Of a DNA stretch of 64,000 nt, positions 50,801-61,350 are shown piece by piece (within the stretch, counting starts at the first letter, position 1; the number at the start of each line of letters is the position of its first letter). This stretch comes from Costus lasius (Eukaryota; Streptophyta; Magnoliopsida; Zingiberales; Costaceae): the NCBI GenBank assembly GCA_027563935.2, contig CM050449.1:14956501-15020500 (forward strand). Reading direction: 5' to 3'. The notes under the pieces were generated by a model that made no database searches, was not told where the DNA came from, and saw nothing but the letters and a program-made list of their open reading frames with translations. A program made the translations under genes and the position numbers.

Positions 50801-50972
50801 CGTATATGAGCGCGAGAGGAACATGAGGCAGCAGCAGAAAGAACGAAGAAAACAAGAAAGCAAGGATAAGATTCGAAGAATAAAGAGTCGGGCGCGACAA
50901 AAGGCACTCGGAAAGTACATAAAACCCCCGCCTGAAGAGGCTGGAGATTTAAACACTACGACAACCAGGTGA
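35809..50972 (+). CDS. glycosyltransferase family 1/GT4-like protein, 14 exons, 1026 aa
   Basis: Exons: 35809-36249, 36318-36404, 37264-37373, 37478-37528, 42601-42772, 42911-43216, 43352-43552, 43638-44117, 44222-44431, 45149-45337, 47937-48100, 48674-48826, 49902-49980, 50535-50972. All borders are GT-AG and phases agree. Layout: basic N-terminus, one membrane span at about 45-67 (type II, Golgi-like), GT-B lobes from about 135 to 520 with the nucleotide-sugar motif EEQSFPDILIQAMSRGK at about 427-443, then a plant-specific C-terminal region (GTWEEVYRNAKRADR, VMHSWVLPTRSFLEFVMFSRM) ending in a lysine/arginine-rich helix. This matches the Arabidopsis At4g01210/At5g04480 type in order and length (about 1030 aa). 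Donor and acceptor sugars are unknown. Intron 4 (5.07 kb) carries a solo LTR. Confidence 0.9.
37954..39239 (+). mobile_element. solo LTR of a gypsy-type element in intron 4 (1286 bp)
   Basis: TGTTAGGCCCTGG...GGGGCGTGACA is flanked by the perfect 5-bp duplication CCGTT (37949-37953 and 39240-39244). No internal region follows, so it is the product of LTR-LTR recombination. It is GC-rich (CpG-dense) inside an otherwise AT-rich intron and related to the LTR at 1952-2475. Confidence 0.9.
41890..42045. repeat. possible fragment of an ACCGGT-rich MITE in intron 4
   Basis: AAAACCGGTCCGAACTGG and GAAACCGGTCTAATC lie about 100 bp apart and resemble the interior of the hAT-like MITEs, but no terminal repeats or target duplication were found. 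Confidence 0.3.
45338..47936 (+). other. glycosyltransferase intron 10 (2.6 kb)
   Basis: T-rich intron. It contains an inverted pair TGACACGTTGGT / ACCACCAATGTGTC near 45812-45845. Several frames of 60-150 codons occur (for example 46906-47437), but none resembles a protein family. Confidence 0.6.
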
Positions 50973-52550
50973 TTGTTTTCTTCTCAGGAAACCGTTTGGC
51001 AAGTCTTTATGCCATTTTTTTGTTCTTTTTTCTCTTTAGCTTGAAATCTGAGATTGTGTCTAGTTCTTTTCTTTTCTTTTCTTTTTTCATAAATGTATCC
51101 AAACATTGGCCTCCGTTAGTTGAGTCTTCGATCTCTTCCCTCTCTGATATGTTCTGCTGCTAGAAGGATATAATTTTCAGTCACTCCATTAGCTGCTAAC
51201 GCGAGATATTCCAATACAAAATCACAATGTATGTTTCCTATTCTTCCATCATGCACACTTCAAATTGGTCCATGGCCAAGTAGATAGAAATTAGTTGGTT
51301 TTACATGTCTACAAAATTTAAATCCTATTTCGTTTAGTTAGAATTTGGATGTTTGCCTTTTGTTTCCCTTATCTAAATTTTTAATGCATCAAACTATGTG
51401 CTAAAGTCATCGTTATTAAATAAAAGAGTATATTCATCTTGGTTTTAATCCGTCTGATTTGCATATTGGAAATATATTGCTTAAGCTATGTACTTTTCTA
51501 ATTTCTTTTTTCTTTTGGCACCAGTGACTAATGACTGGTATTTCTTCCTCTTTGGATAAAAGCAATAATTAATCATGTAATGCTCCTGTAATTGGGGAAC
51601 TTAATTTCCTAAAAGTTGTGCTAATTCGCAAAGCGATATTGTAGAACTTATGCCCGTGATCACAATTCATAGAGAGAAAGGGGGTAAAGTAGAAGACAGA
51701 TCACACGGGAGAATTTTATGAGGATATTTACTTGGAAAATTAATTATCGCGTGGCCATCATTCTCTATTTTTCAGCAAAACCAACTCGAAAGGCACAAAT
51801 CAAACAAACCAACAATTTCTGTAAGTCAAGAAGACATTCAAGAAAGTAACGTCTAGTTTAGTTTTCTTTGGTCATCTCGAATGAGAAAGTATAAGCCGAG
51901 CTGCGCAGGCCATTTAACGAGATTGAATACTTTAGTTGGTCAAATCCTAAGATTTGATACTAAATTGGTTCGTCGCTCTACCCAGTAGCACGAATAAAAA
52001 TCCTAAGTGGTATCTGATCTAAACTTTATTAAAAAAACTTAACTTTTTTTTAAAAAACTTATCTTGGGATTCATGCCCTGAGACTAATCCTAAGGTTAAA
52101 GTGGATATCCGCTTAAGAGTTTTTTTTTCAAGCATTTGACTTCTTGTGCGCAGATCGACATGCTTCTTTCGGTGTGACTGAAGTAAAAAAAGTCACTGGA
52201 CAATTTATGAAATATGATTTAGATCTTTATGTTGTTGAACCATGAATTTTTCACTCAAACAATAAAATAAAAATCAATTTTGACCCTAAAGAAAATTGGA
52301 GATGTAAAAAAGATCAATCAAATTAAGTCAATAAAAAAAATCTAAAATCAAATCCATAAAAATAGTAATCAAAATAAGTTGCAAAAGAGAAACGAAGAAA
52401 GTATGGTATGAAGTAAGCGTCACATATAAAAAAAAGGAGAAAATAAAAAAAAATAAATGAGCGCACGAGGTTACAACTATTTAAGTAAAATAAATTCAAA
52501 TCTTTTAAATCAAATCAATTAGAGTTAGATAAGGAAATAGATAAAAAAAA
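50973..52550. other. 3' flank of the glycosyltransferase gene and intergenic DNA
   Basis: No gene seen. The T-rich stretch to about 51.1 kb is probably the 3'UTR. Confidence 0.55.
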
Positions 52551-52554
52551 TTAT

Positions 52555-53040
52555 CCTAAGACTTTAATAGAAGGGGAGCAACCGAAGAAAAAAGGGGAGA
52601 GGCCTCTCGGCAATAAAAAAAAAAAGAGAGATAGAAAAGAAAAGAAAAGAAAAGAAAGAGAAGAGAAGAGAAGAGAAGAGAAGAGAAGAGAAGAGGAGGA
52701 GGTCTCGACGAAGAAAGAGGCTAGGAGAAGTAAAGAAAAGAAGAGGAATAAAAGCTTGGCAACAAGGAAAGGCTGAAAGGGAATTCGGCAAGAAGCATCA
52801 AAAAAGAAAAGGGAGAGATAGTCTCGGCAACCAAGAAGAGAAGTAAAAAAAATAAAAAAATAGAGAGAGAGTAAAGGAGGCATCTCTCGGCAACAAAAGA
52901 AGAAGAAGGTTATAACTTAGAAGGGAATAGAAAATTTTTTTATTTTCCAGGTTGATTTTTTCGCTAAGCAAAAATAAAAAAGGAAAAGAGATAGAAGAAA
53001 GTAAAAAAAAAAAAAAAGATTGCAATAAGAATTTTTTTTT
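52555..53040. repeat. purine-rich tract with GAGAA microsatellite
   Basis: Nearly 500 bp are dominated by A and G on the plus strand, including AAAAG repeats followed by GAGAA repeats near 52635-52692. Short TCTCGGCAACAA-like motifs recur at irregular intervals (near 52602, 52758, 52821 and 52883), so the tract looks like an expanded low-complexity repeat. The apparent minus-strand frames are poly-Phe/Leu/Ser artefacts. Confidence 0.8.
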
Positions 53041-53539
53041 TCAACGTTAATTCTTTCTAGGATTTTAATCGGATCTTTCCTGGGATCTTATATCCCATTA
53101 TTAATTTTTGGGATTTTAATTCCTCTATATTTTATCCTCTATATTTTTATGAAATTTTTGTATCTCTCACGCAGACGCTCACGTACGAAGCCTCAACGAG
53201 AAAGTTTTTTTTTTATCCGCCGACCCTTCTACCATAAGAACTTCACATCCGACCGTCGAATCTCGCTAAAATCACATCTGCATGCTCTCCTCATGCCTGC
53301 GAAGCTATAGCCCAAAGGATCTGGCCATCTGACGGCTGGATCGCCAGAATCGAACAAAAAATCGCTAGCAACCATGTTTCTGCCCAAATCGTAGATTCGC
53401 TGCCGATACTCCACCGGACGGCGCAAAACTCCGGCCACAGGTCATCCACGACATAGGGAAGACACCTCTGAAACCGATCGAGTGGACGATTAGCGAGCAG
53501 CCGGTGGCGATGAACCCTAGTTTCATCCGCCACCGTTGT

Positions 53540-54245
53540 CGTCGAGAGAAACGAAGGAAAAGATTGGACGGCTGAGATGCGTCCACGAAGATCAACGGTT
53601 GAGATCTAAATTAGATCAACTCTCTAGATCGCTTTAGACGAAATCAGACGATCCAGATCAATCCATTTAAATAAATTGAATCCAACGGATGAGATTCGTT
53701 CAAACGAAATAAACGATCCAGATTCAAAATATAATCAATGATTAAGATTACTTAACACTTAATCGGACTGTTAAGATCAATTTGATCAAATAATTGAAAC
53801 CAACGGTTGTGATTCGTCTGATTAATTCGGCGGTCAGGATCTAAAAAAAATCAATGGCCTAGATCATTTCGAATAATATCTGATGGCCCATATCAATTCA
53901 AGTTTAAAATTGAATCCAACGGTCAAGATTCATTCTATTCAAATCCAACGGTCTCAATCATTATAACATCTAACGGATCAGATTAGTTCACTTGAAATCG
54001 AACGGTCAAGATCAAGCTCATTAAATAAATTAAATCCAACAGCTAGGATTCATCCTCCTCATATCAACGATCCAGATCCAAATATAATCGACGGTTTCGA
54101 TCATTTCATGCAAAGATCAAACGATTTGAGTCAATCTAATTAAATAAATTATATCGGATGGCTGATATTCGTCCATCTCAAATCGCACGGTTCAGATTCA
54201 AATTGATTTGACGGTCTGGATCTGCACATAAAACACATGAACGGC
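53540..54245. repeat. tandem array A: AACGGTC-loop inverted repeats (about 30-45 bp spacing)
   Basis: At least 15 units carry an AACGGT-type core flanked by short complementary arms, for example GAATC-CAACGGTCAA-GATTC, AATCC-AACAGCTA-GGATT, AGATC-AACGGTTGA-GATCT and ATCG-ACGGTTT-CGAT. Spacing is irregular. No coding potential. Confidence 0.75.
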
Positions 54246-55300
54246 TGATAATGATCGGGGAATATCTTGGTCAATTAGTTGATTTTCAACATGATCTAGA
54301 TGTCGATCCCTATTATATCAAACCCGATCTTTTCAAATATGGTATCAGATTTTTGATCCGAGACTCGGATTGATACTGACTTGAATATTTAAATGAATGG
54401 TCGTGATAAATTAGATCTAAATATAAAATGTACAACTGAGATTGATCTGAGTATATCTAGGTCGATCGGTTGACTTTTGACATAATCAAGGTGTCGATCC
54501 CTACTATCTCAACCCTGATCTTTCCAACTATAATATCAGATTTTGATCTGAGTTCCGGATTGAAGCAAAATCTGTGAATTCAAACAAATAGTTAAGATGA
54601 GTCTGATCTAAATCCTAAATCAATGGCTGAAATTGATTTAAGCATATCTAGATCAATCGGTTGACTTTTGACATGATCAGGGTGTCGATTCCTACTAAAT
54701 CGAACCTGATCTCTCCAAATATGATATCAGATTTTTGATTTGAATTTTGGATTGATGCATATCTGTGAATTTAAATGATTGGTCAATATGAATTTGATCT
54801 AAATAAATAATCAACGGCTGACAATAATCTGGACATATCTATGTCAATCGGTTGACATTTGATGTGATTAAGGAGTCGATCCCTACTAATTCGAACTTGA
54901 TCTTATCATATATGATATCAAATTTTTGATCTGAATTATGGATTGAAGCAGATCTATGAATGAACGATTAAAAATGATTTGAACATATTTAAGTCAATTT
55001 ATTGACTTTTGATATGATCAGGGAGTTGATCCCTATTAAATTAAACTTGATCTTTCCAAGTTTGATGTTGGAGTTTCAATTCGAGTTCAAGATTAAACAA
55101 ATCTATGAATTTAAATCAGTGGCCATGAGAAAATCAGATATTTGATGGCTAAAGATGATTTTCATCAACATGAGTCAGATGGATAGTTATTGATATAATC
55201 TGGGTATTTACCCCTATAAAATTAAGCTCAATCTTACCAAATATAATTTTGGATTTAAATTAAAACATATATTTCATCCGGTTGAATATGAGTTAATTAA
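54246..55300. repeat. tandem array B: about 190-bp monomer, about six copies
   Basis: The anchor TCGATCCCTA recurs near 54303, 54494, 54684, 54876, 55026 and 55207, so the spacing is about 190 bp with one shortened copy. Each monomer has GGTTGACTTTTGACATGATC before the anchor and a CCTGATCTTTCCAA...GATATCAGATTTTTGAT part after it. Copies are clearly diverged, more so toward the right end. Confidence 0.85.
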
Positions 55301-55439
55301 CTCATTCAACCTATTTTGATCAAACTCATCATATCACGATATAATATTGTTTGGGAGATGCGCACGTCGATACTCGTCATCGGGGCATAGCTCCTCAATA
55401 TGATATTGTGTATGCGATGCTCCAAGATAAAATAATTAT

Positions 55440-56385
55440 TCTTCATGATAAATCAAGTTCAAATGCTCACAAGTCATCAAAATCGAGCAGGAATCAATCT
55501 CAAATGCTCATCAAAGGCCAAACCAATTCCAAATATCCAATAACTGTCATGGTTGGATATTTTTTAAATCCAAATACCCAACAAGCCGTAGAGGTCGGGT
55601 AACTTTCAAATCAAATGTCCAATAAACTGCTGAGGCCGGATATTTTCCAAGAATAAATACCCAATAAGTCATTGAGGTCGGGCATTTTCTAAATTGAAAT
55701 ATCCAATAAGCCGTCAAGGCTGGATATTTTCTAAAATCAAATCCAAATACTCATAAGCCACTAAGGCCGAGTACATATCAAGTTCAAATGCTCGCAAGCT
55801 ATTAAAGCCGAGTATAAATCAAATTCAAGTGCTTATAAGCCATCAAGACCGAGCACATATATCAAGATCAAATGTTCACAAGCCATCAAGGCAGAGCACT
55901 TCAAATCCAAACGCTCATAAGCCATTAAGGCCGAGCACAAATCAAATTTGAATACTCATAAGTCATCAAGGCCGAACGCAAATTAAAATCAAATGCTCAT
56001 AAGCCATCAAGGTTGAGTACATATCAAGTTTAAATGCTCACAAGCCATTAAGGCAGAGCACATATCAAATTCAAATGCTCATAAGCCACTAAGACCGAGC
56101 ATATATCAAGTCCAATACTCATAAGCCGTCGAGGCCAAGTACAAATTAAATTCAATACTCATAAGCCGTCGAGGTCGAGTATAAATTAAATTCAAATACT
56201 CATAAGCCGTCAAGGCCGAGTATAAATAAAACTCAAACGCTCACAAGTCATCAAGACCGAGCACATGTCAAATTCAAATGCTCACAAGTCATCAAAAACA
56301 AGCACAAATCAAGTTCAAATGCTCAACAGTCGGGTTGAGCACACCTCAAGTTCAAATACTCACAAGTCATCATAGAAAATCGTAC
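55440..56385. repeat. tandem array C: about 41-bp monomer, about 22 copies, each a hairpin
   Basis: The consensus core is TGCTC-ATAA-GCC-ATCAA-GGC-C-GAGCA followed by a linker like CAAATCAAATTCAAA. The outer 5-bp arms and inner 3-bp arms are complementary, and many units keep pairing although the bases differ (TGCTC/GAGCA, TACTC/GAGTA, TACCC/GGGTA, ATATCC/GGATAT, TGCTCAAC/GTTGAGCA). There is no open reading frame of note. Confidence 0.9.
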
Positions 56386-58139
56386 ATCCATCGATAAGTC
56401 TTTCTTTGACTGATGAAGATTGCTTCAAATTTTAAGTTGTTAACGAGCCATGTATGGATATGACATTTATAAGTCATTTTGCCCTCCAATTTGTAAAATA
56501 GTATTTATTATATAGATCTCTTAATCAAAGGTACCCTGACTTCAGGGGTAATTAACAATGAGCGCTTGCACTTATTGGAAGCCAGAACCCATTAAATAAA
56601 AAACCTTATTAATTTAAGGTGAATTTAAAAAAATCAAATCATATTAAATATGGCCAAAAATGACCCACATATATGCTTTTAATTGACATTGGAATTGTAT
56701 TGGGCGTTTCACCCGTTGATAAGGTCCACATATCTCTTAACTTATTGAGCGAAATCATAAATTACGAAATAAGCTTAGTTTTCATATAATATTTCTAAAA
56801 TCTGATAGGATTAGCAGATCTGTCGATAGTTCTAGCCATCCTTGTCACCCTAAACTCTAGTTAGTCTCAATTTGATAAAGTCTTAATTAACTTTAGTTAA
56901 AGCATTGGGTATTTAGTAAAAAATACTGAGTATGACTCACATCACATCAACTGAAACTTAGCATTTTTGGTATTTCTTCTCTTACTACAGGTAAAACCCC
57001 CTTGCTAAAGGGCAAATTCATACTAGGGATATAGTAAAGAGTTGATCTGTTAATAGAAAAAAAATACAAGTAAAACTCATTTTATATAGCATTGGACTTA
57101 TAATTTACATATGTTTTATTTAAAATGAGATGCGTTGATTCTAAAAAAAATGAAAATCATTTTATAAAAAGTATCTAAAATTTTATTCTTAATTATAAAA
57201 GTGTTATATAAGGGTAATCATCCGGTGTAATTTTTAGTCATGAATTTGAGTTCTACTATATATATATATACTTGTACGAAGAAATGGTTTATTATAAGTA
57301 TAGCCACTAAAAGAATTTGCTCAACTTCATACTCCTATATTGATCATGGTATGTTACTAGCCATTCACCATGATAAATAGGATGATCAAATGAAGGTGTT
57401 TAAGTTATGGTTCAGTTCATCAAATCAAATAACCCTACTACTTACATTGCCTATACATGTGAGGTCACACAACAAATAAAATTGGATCCTTTATCTTTAT
57501 AAGAAATTTGATCAAATGAAATTATAAGAATTTTAGTCAAAGCATTGATTGTTTATGAAAAACAGTAAGATTTTTCCTTCCCCTAAACTAGATTAAATAT
57601 TTAAATAGTATTCACATATCTTAACTAAAACTTAGTGTTTTAAGAAAACACCCCTTAGTTGGGATTCATATTTAAGGATATAATTAAGAAGTTGATTGTT
57701 CAAGAAAAAAATATAGGCTGATTTCTAAATAGTAAAATTATTTAATAAAATGTGCCTCAGAATTGGTTTGATGGTAAAGATAGAACTTGATCAAATAATT
57801 TTATTAATTTTAGTCGAAATATTAGCTAATTAAGCATAGTTTTTCCGAATATGGATAAACCTCATATTTTGTGTTATATTTAAGAATTTATTTTTGAAAG
57901 GAATTTAAGTAAGAATCATTTTATATCATAAAGTAATTTTTCTTTTTTTTTAAAAAAAAGTTGTATTTAGCATAAGGTTGTGTATGTTAATTTCTAAAAT
58001 AAAAATAAATTATAAAGTATCATAAAATTAATCATTGGGTATACACACCACATCGCACATGATGAATATATGATGAGCTTATGGAGAATATTGATATCCT
58101 AATTATCCATGTTCATTTACAAATCCCTTATCTCTCCAT
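56386..58139. repeat. AT-rich region with three diverged copies of a repeat
   Basis: The motif TTAGTCAAAGCATTGATTG followed by AAAAACAGTAAG-like sequence recurs near 56897, 57533 and 57806. Each is followed some 100-150 bp later by a GAAAAAAAATA(C/T)A-like motif. No gene. Confidence 0.4.
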
Positions 58140-59235
58140 CAAAGCTTGAACCTTCTCTCTCTCTCTTCTATTGAATCTGCAATGTCTTTCTCCAAGAGAA
58201 GTTATTTGCAGAGAAGAAAAAAAGAGGCTTATTGAATCTTCAAATCCAACGTAAGATTGCTAGTAGAATTAATCATTGGATGGAATCTACGATTGATACA
58301 GTGCTCATGTTCAAAGTAATTCTAAATAGATGAGTTTTCATATGGTTTACTTATAATTTCACACTGAAACATGATATTTGGTCTAAAACTCTTTAAGTTC
58401 ATGATGCTAAGAGTACTCTCTCCTCCACACGGAGAGGTTTGCTCTTCTTTTTCTAGTACCAAGATGAGCTGAATGATGTCCACATTAGTTGAATGCAGGG
58501 TGAGAGAAGTTCTTCGATACAAGTCTACCCCAAATCTTAATTAGGGTTTCTGTTCATGTAGAAGGCTAGGAACAACACCTTTCTTCTCGTCTGAATATTT
58601 TGTAGGCCTACAATGAGATCAGGAACAAACACAATTTTGAACAGAAAACAATTAGATCGCTCAGCCTTATTCTATCTCTCAATCTAGACATATCATATTG
58701 AACAGAACACTAACATAATGAAATGTAAAAATAAGATTAACAAAAGAAAAGAATCAGAACAGCCATTAGCTACGCACTTGGCTTCAGATAGAATGTTCAG
58801 CAAACCAAAAATATAGCTATCTTAGCTGATGTGAATAGAGAGATTACACAATTATATAAGTCAGTCGAAATTGGACATTCTTCACTAAGAAAACAGATAA
58901 TTAATTAACAAAACAAAACAATGTGAAACGATAATAATAGTATCATTTTGAGCAAGAAGAAAAGCATTTCCAGTCTTCACTATTCAGAGAATCTGAACAT
59001 GCTTTTTTTTTCCAGGTCACTAAATGCTTTATATGCATTGCAAGAACCAAATGCATGAAGAAGCAAAACCAGAAATGAATGAAGGATTTCAATTCGAAGT
59101 CAAGAACAAGATAAACACATAATTATCATATTATGTATAAAATATCCAACGAATGTATAAAACACAAGCATCAAAAGGAAGGGAATAATGCTAAAAGAAT
59201 ACAACAGGATAAGAAAAGATGAGAGAGCCATGAAA
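58140..59235. other. intergenic, 3' flank of MIR319
   Basis: No coding gene. In the minus orientation this is downstream of the MIR319 hairpin and probably includes the 3' part of its primary transcript. Confidence 0.5.
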
Positions 59236-59420
59236 ATGACGAGAAGGGAGCTCCCTTCAGTCCAAACACAGGCAGCACAGAGTCCATTCAGCTCCCGCAT
59301 CATTCACTCAGTCACCAAGTTATCAAATCTATTTTATCTTGGCAATTGGATGAATGAGTCGGCAGCAAAAGAAACCCTATTTCCACCCACGAGTGGGCTG
59401 AAGAAAGCTCTCTTTTTTCA
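59236..59420 (-). ncRNA. MIR319: MIR319 microRNA precursor hairpin
   Basis: The minus strand folds into the long hairpin typical of MIR319. The 5' arm starts with a star-like sequence GAGCTTTCTTCAGCCCACTC (59391-59410). The middle pairs GCTGCCGACTCATTCATC with TGAATGATGCGGGAGC, the conserved second duplex of MIR319 precursors. The 3' arm ends with mature miR319 at 59245-59265, which matches the canonical 21-nt sequence over its whole length by eye. miR319 represses CIN-type TCP transcription factors and some GAMYB-like genes, controlling leaf shape and growth. Which family member this is cannot be told from the hairpin alone. Confidence 0.95.
59245..59265 (-). ncRNA. miR319: mature miR319
   Basis: On the minus strand the 21 nt begin TTGGACTGAAGGGAGC and end TCCCT, the canonical miR319a/b form. 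It lies on the 3' arm as expected for this family. Confidence 0.95.
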
Positions 59421-59499
59421 TCACTCAATCTCATCTATATATTAAGCTCATGCAGCTCTACAACACAGCCATGAATCTAAGGATATGGATCCATGCCCC

Positions 59500-59506
59500 T
59501 TAAATA
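59500..59506 (-). promoter_or_regulatory. candidate TATA box of MIR319
   Basis: The minus strand reads CCCTATTTAAGGGG, with TATTTAA about 85 bp upstream of the hairpin. A second TATATA run at 59437-59442 is too close to the hairpin for a normal leader. Confidence 0.4.
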
Positions 59507-60329
59507 GGGGATCCAAAGGCTTCCATCACATCAGCAACAGTACCAAAAGCAAAGTATGCTCAATGAACATCTGCTGCAGGAACTAGGGTTTCATGATGAC
59601 CAGAACACTGCATGGGACAGCTCTTCGTGCTCTCTCTTGCTTCTAAGCCATTAATTACTAGTTTAATCCCTTACAAACCATCCTTTTGTCCCCTACATCT
59701 GCCCACTTCAACCGAGTAGTACTTGTAATGCTAATTAAATATCTGGCTTGCAAGTATTAGTTTAGTTTAGCCCATGATCTGCAATATATTCTTTAGCATT
59801 AATTAACTGCAAACCCCTCACTTATACAGTCAAAATAAGATTTAAGTACGAGTCAAGTTGGCATCCATGGCGTTCAAGGAGTAACGCACATAATCTAAAC
59901 TAAGGGCAAGCAGCAAAGTGTAGATGTTTTGAAGAATATGAATTAGATTCTTGTCAGAGCTGCATATTTTGTACTCCATGCAGTTCATGTTCATTTTTGG
60001 TTCCTTAATTTATCCTTTTTTAGTACATTACTAAATTAGATTGTACGTGTGATTTAAGCTCGTACTTATTCCTCTAGATTTGGAGCTAATTAATTCGCCA
60101 CCACTAAATTCGAATCTATCTCTAATTGTTAATACGTCAAACACGCTCTCAAGATAGAATGAAAATAAAATGTTCAACAAGTATCCAAGAAAAACTTGAT
60201 AAATATCTAATTAAATTAAATCATTTCAGAAAGAACTATGATCAGTTGCAATCAATTATTCAATTAATTAATGTCATTAATTTTTTTATCTATTTAATTT
60301 ATCTCTCTTCCTAAATCTCTAACTTTGTT
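59507..60329. other. intergenic / MIR319 upstream region
   Basis: No coding gene seen. Probably contains MIR319 regulatory DNA. Confidence 0.5.
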
Positions 60330-61350
60330 TACTTCGGACGATGGAAAGTCCGAAGGAAAGGAAAGTTTTCAGATCTATCCGTCTGCGCCGACGGATGTTG
60401 TTCACATGTGATTATCACGTGGGCGTCGAGGAAGAGGAAGAGGGTGTCCAGTGAGCTCTCGTCGACAGCGTCCAGCGGCGTCCGACGAGCTCGCGATGAC
60501 AGTGTCCGGAGAGTTGAGGAAGAGGGCGTCGTCTGCCGCTTGTGAGAAAGAGGGCAGCGTCCGCGGCTTGCTAGGAAGAGGGCGGCATCCGCAACGTTGA
60601 GGAAGAGGCCGACGTCCGCGGCTTGCGAGGAAGAGGGAGGTGTCCGCCGCGTTGAGGAAGAGGGCATCGTCCGCGGCATCAAGGAAGAGGCCGGCGTCTG
60701 CAGCTTGCGAGGAAGAGGGCGGCGTCCGTGGCGTCGAGCGTCGAGGCAACGGGCGAGGCAGTGAGCGTTGATGCGTCGTTCGCGTCCACGGCTTCCGCAT
60801 CTGACGAGCTCGCGTGGGCGAGGAAGGAGGGGCCAGAAGCGTGCGGAGAGGAAGGGGCAGCGAGCGGCCAGGCGACGGGCGAGGCAGCGAGCATTGATGT
60901 GGAGCTCGAGAGGACGCTTCGCACGCCATCGAGGCTGAGCGGCAGACGCTTCGCACGCCGTCGCTGCTCGCGAAGTCGGAGAGAGAGGGAAGCTGGGCAG
61001 CGGACGAGGCTAGGCTGAGCGATGGTCGAGGCTGCGCGAGAGGCTGAGCGGTGGAGCGGACGAGGTTGTGTAGCGGTGGAGCGGATGAGGTTGTGCAGCG
61101 GCGGGACGAGGTTGTGCAGCAGCGGAGTGGACGATGCTGTGCAGCGTCAAGAGTTGTTATTCCGTCCGATTCGGACGGATTGGAAAACAGCGGATTTTGA
61201 AAAAAAAAAATTTCATCCATTTTTCTTTCATTAATATCCGTCCGTTGAAATATACGACGGAAAAAGCACTAATCCATCCGCCCCTTCCTATTTTGCGTCC
61301 ATGTATACATAGTGTAAATGACGGCTCTTCAAACTGCACAAGAGGCGTTT
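60330..61350. repeat. GC-rich island with a degenerate minisatellite
   Basis: At 60420-60730 the unit GCGTCCGCGGCTTGCGAGGAAGAGGGC (about 27 bp) recurs about ten times with variants. At 61030-61140 a second repeat uses GCGGNNGACGAGGTTGTGCA. CTTCGGAC...GTCCGAAG (60332-60355) and GTCCGATTCGGAC (61164-61176) are short palindromes near the two ends. The 272-codon minus-strand frame (60402-61220) only translates the repeat (SSSQAADAGLFLD-like). This may be the interior of an unidentified DNA transposon. Confidence 0.6.

Noticed and set aside
52551..53025. minus-strand frames of 75-110 codons
   Set aside because: Poly-Phe/Leu/Ser reading of a purine-rich tract.
55440..56385. CRISPR array
   Set aside because: Repeats are diverged, spacers are not unique sequences, and the DNA is plant nuclear; it is a minisatellite.
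59626..59648. miR156/157-like star sequence (GTGCTCTCTCTTGCTTCT)
   Set aside because: Only a partial match and no complementary mature arm within 200 bp.
60402..61220. 272-codon minus-strand frame
   Set aside because: It translates a GC-rich minisatellite; the peptide is repetitive and the frame is open because the repeat lacks stops.
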